Source: Ruminococcus sp. UBA3855
Lineage (GTDB): Bacteria; Bacillota; Clostridia; Oscillospirales; Ruminococcaceae
Reading direction: 5' to 3'
Assembly: GCA_002392545.1 (NCBI GenBank)
Contig: DGHF01000036.1
Coordinates: 1-42,413, forward strand
Length of the DNA: 42,413 nt
In this document: piece after piece, positions 41,698-42,413 of the stretch
How positions within the stretch are numbered: position 1 is the stretch's first letter
Layout of the letters: each line of letters starts with the position of its first letter
The notes under the pieces: model-generated
Databases searched by the model: none
What the model was told of the DNA's origin: nothing
What the model saw: only the letters and a program-made list of their open reading frames with translations
Made by a program: the position numbers and the translations under genes

Positions 41698-42413
41698 ATG
41701 CTCAACGGAAAAACAGTCGTTCTCGCAGTCACTGGGAGTATTGCAGCGTATAAAATTGCCAATCTGGCAAGAATGCTGAAAAAATTGCACTGCAATGTAC
41801 ATGTACTCATGACAGAGAATGCAACAAATTTCATTCACCCCATCACCCTTGAAACCCTGACACAGAATAAATGTCTCATTGATACCTTTGACAGGAATTT
41901 TCAATACAGTGTGGAACATGTAGCATTAGCCAAACAGGCAGATGTTGTCATGGTTGCACCAGCTTCGGCGAACGTCATTGGAAAGCTGGCAAATGGAATC
42001 GCTGATGATATGCTGACCACAACCGTGATGGCTTGTCCCTGCAAAAAAATCATCTCTCCGGCAATGAATCATAATATGTATCATAACCCCATTGTACAGG
42101 ATAATTTGCAGAAATTGGAACGTTTCGGCTATGAGATTGTAACCCCTGCACATGGAATGCTGGCGAATGGTGATGACGGTGACGGAAGAATGCCGGAAGA
42201 ATCATTGTTATTGGAGTATATTCTCCGTGAGATTGTTCACGAAAAAGACCTTGCAGGAAAGAAAGTACTTGTGACAGCTGGTGCAACCCGTGAACCCATT
42301 GACCCCGTGAGATTTATCACGAATCATTCCACCGGAAAAATGGGCGTAGCCATTGCAAGGGTGGCAATGTACAGGGGCGCAGAAGTGGCACTCGTTGCCG
42401 GACACATGGAAGT
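41698..42413 (+). CDS. coaBC: Phosphopantothenoylcysteine decarboxylase/synthetase (partial)
   Basis: This is the N-terminal 238 residues of the bifunctional CoaBC enzyme, cut by the window end. The flavin-dependent CoaC domain begins VVLAVTGSIAAYK and shows VMVAPASANVIGKLANGIADD with the PAMNHNMYHNP substrate motif. The CoaB domain begins KKVLVTAGATREPIDPVRFITNHSTGKMG. The enzyme adds cysteine to 4'-phosphopantothenate and decarboxylates the product in CoA synthesis. GGGAGG lies seven bases before the ATG. It follows the transglutaminase lipoprotein by 25 bp. Confidence 0.96.
   Translation, partial: MLNGKTVVLAVTGSIAAYKIANLARMLKKLHCNVHVLMTENATNFIHPITLETLTQNKCLIDTFDRNFQYSVEHVALAKQADVVMVAPASANVIGKLANGIADDMLTTTVMACPCKKIISPAMNHNMYHNPIVQDNLQKLERFGYEIVTPAHGMLANGDDGDGRMPEESLLLEYILREIVHEKDLAGKKVLVTAGATREPIDPVRFITNHSTGKMGVAIARVAMYRGAEVALVAGHME

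Overview
The window looks like chromosomal DNA of a low-to-mid GC Gram-positive gut Clostridium relative, most likely Ruminococcus or another dockerin-carrying Oscillospiraceae. The reasons are three secreted proteins with type I dockerin modules, threonine/proline linkers, wall-binding repeats, strong AGGAGG-type ribosome binding sites and near-consensus TTGACA/TATAAT promoters. No tRNA, rRNA, CRISPR array, phage or transposase gene was found.

Left part (1-7634, minus strand): a histidine kinase/response regulator pair; a small RelQ-like alarmone synthetase; type III pantothenate kinase (coaX); the alpha subunit of an iron-sulfur fumarate/tartrate hydratase; an amidohydrolase; shikimate kinase; and shikimate dehydrogenase. 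The gaps between these genes hold copies of a hairpin repeat family with conserved ends, covarying stems, a one-sided bulge and an AAAACT apical loop. A 160-bp MITE-like element with target duplication lies just upstream of aroE.

Middle (8000-26240): an acyl carrier protein; a three-gene envelope operon with a sortase; a dockerin beta-helix carbohydrate-binding protein; a nuclease-like gene with a small membrane protein; a GH13 glucosidase overlapping a GT4 glycosyltransferase; a divergent cardiolipin synthase; a dockerin/wall-repeat/transglutaminase protein; a lipoprotein; and an MBOAT plus DHHW/AlgX-like pair that probably O-acylates an envelope polymer.

Right part (26360-42413, plus strand): a Ca2+-type P-ATPase behind two tandem promoters, followed by six TerD-family genes (calcium-linked stress proteins). 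After two more hairpin repeats comes a cobalamin riboswitch with two intrinsic terminators. It controls a 72-aa protein and a secreted protein with a transcobalamin-like DUF4430 domain and a dockerin. Next is an operon of a NrtR-like Nudix regulator/hydrolase, an SPFH protein, a NAD kinase-like protein and a C_GCAxxG_C_C redox protein. The window ends with a coiled-coil membrane protein, a transglutaminase-like lipoprotein and the start of coaBC.

Most interesting are the hairpin repeat family, the riboswitch-controlled secreted B12-binding candidate, and the Ca2+-ATPase/TerD and Nudix/SPFH/NAD-kinase neighbourhoods. All functions come from sequence motifs read by eye; no database search was run.
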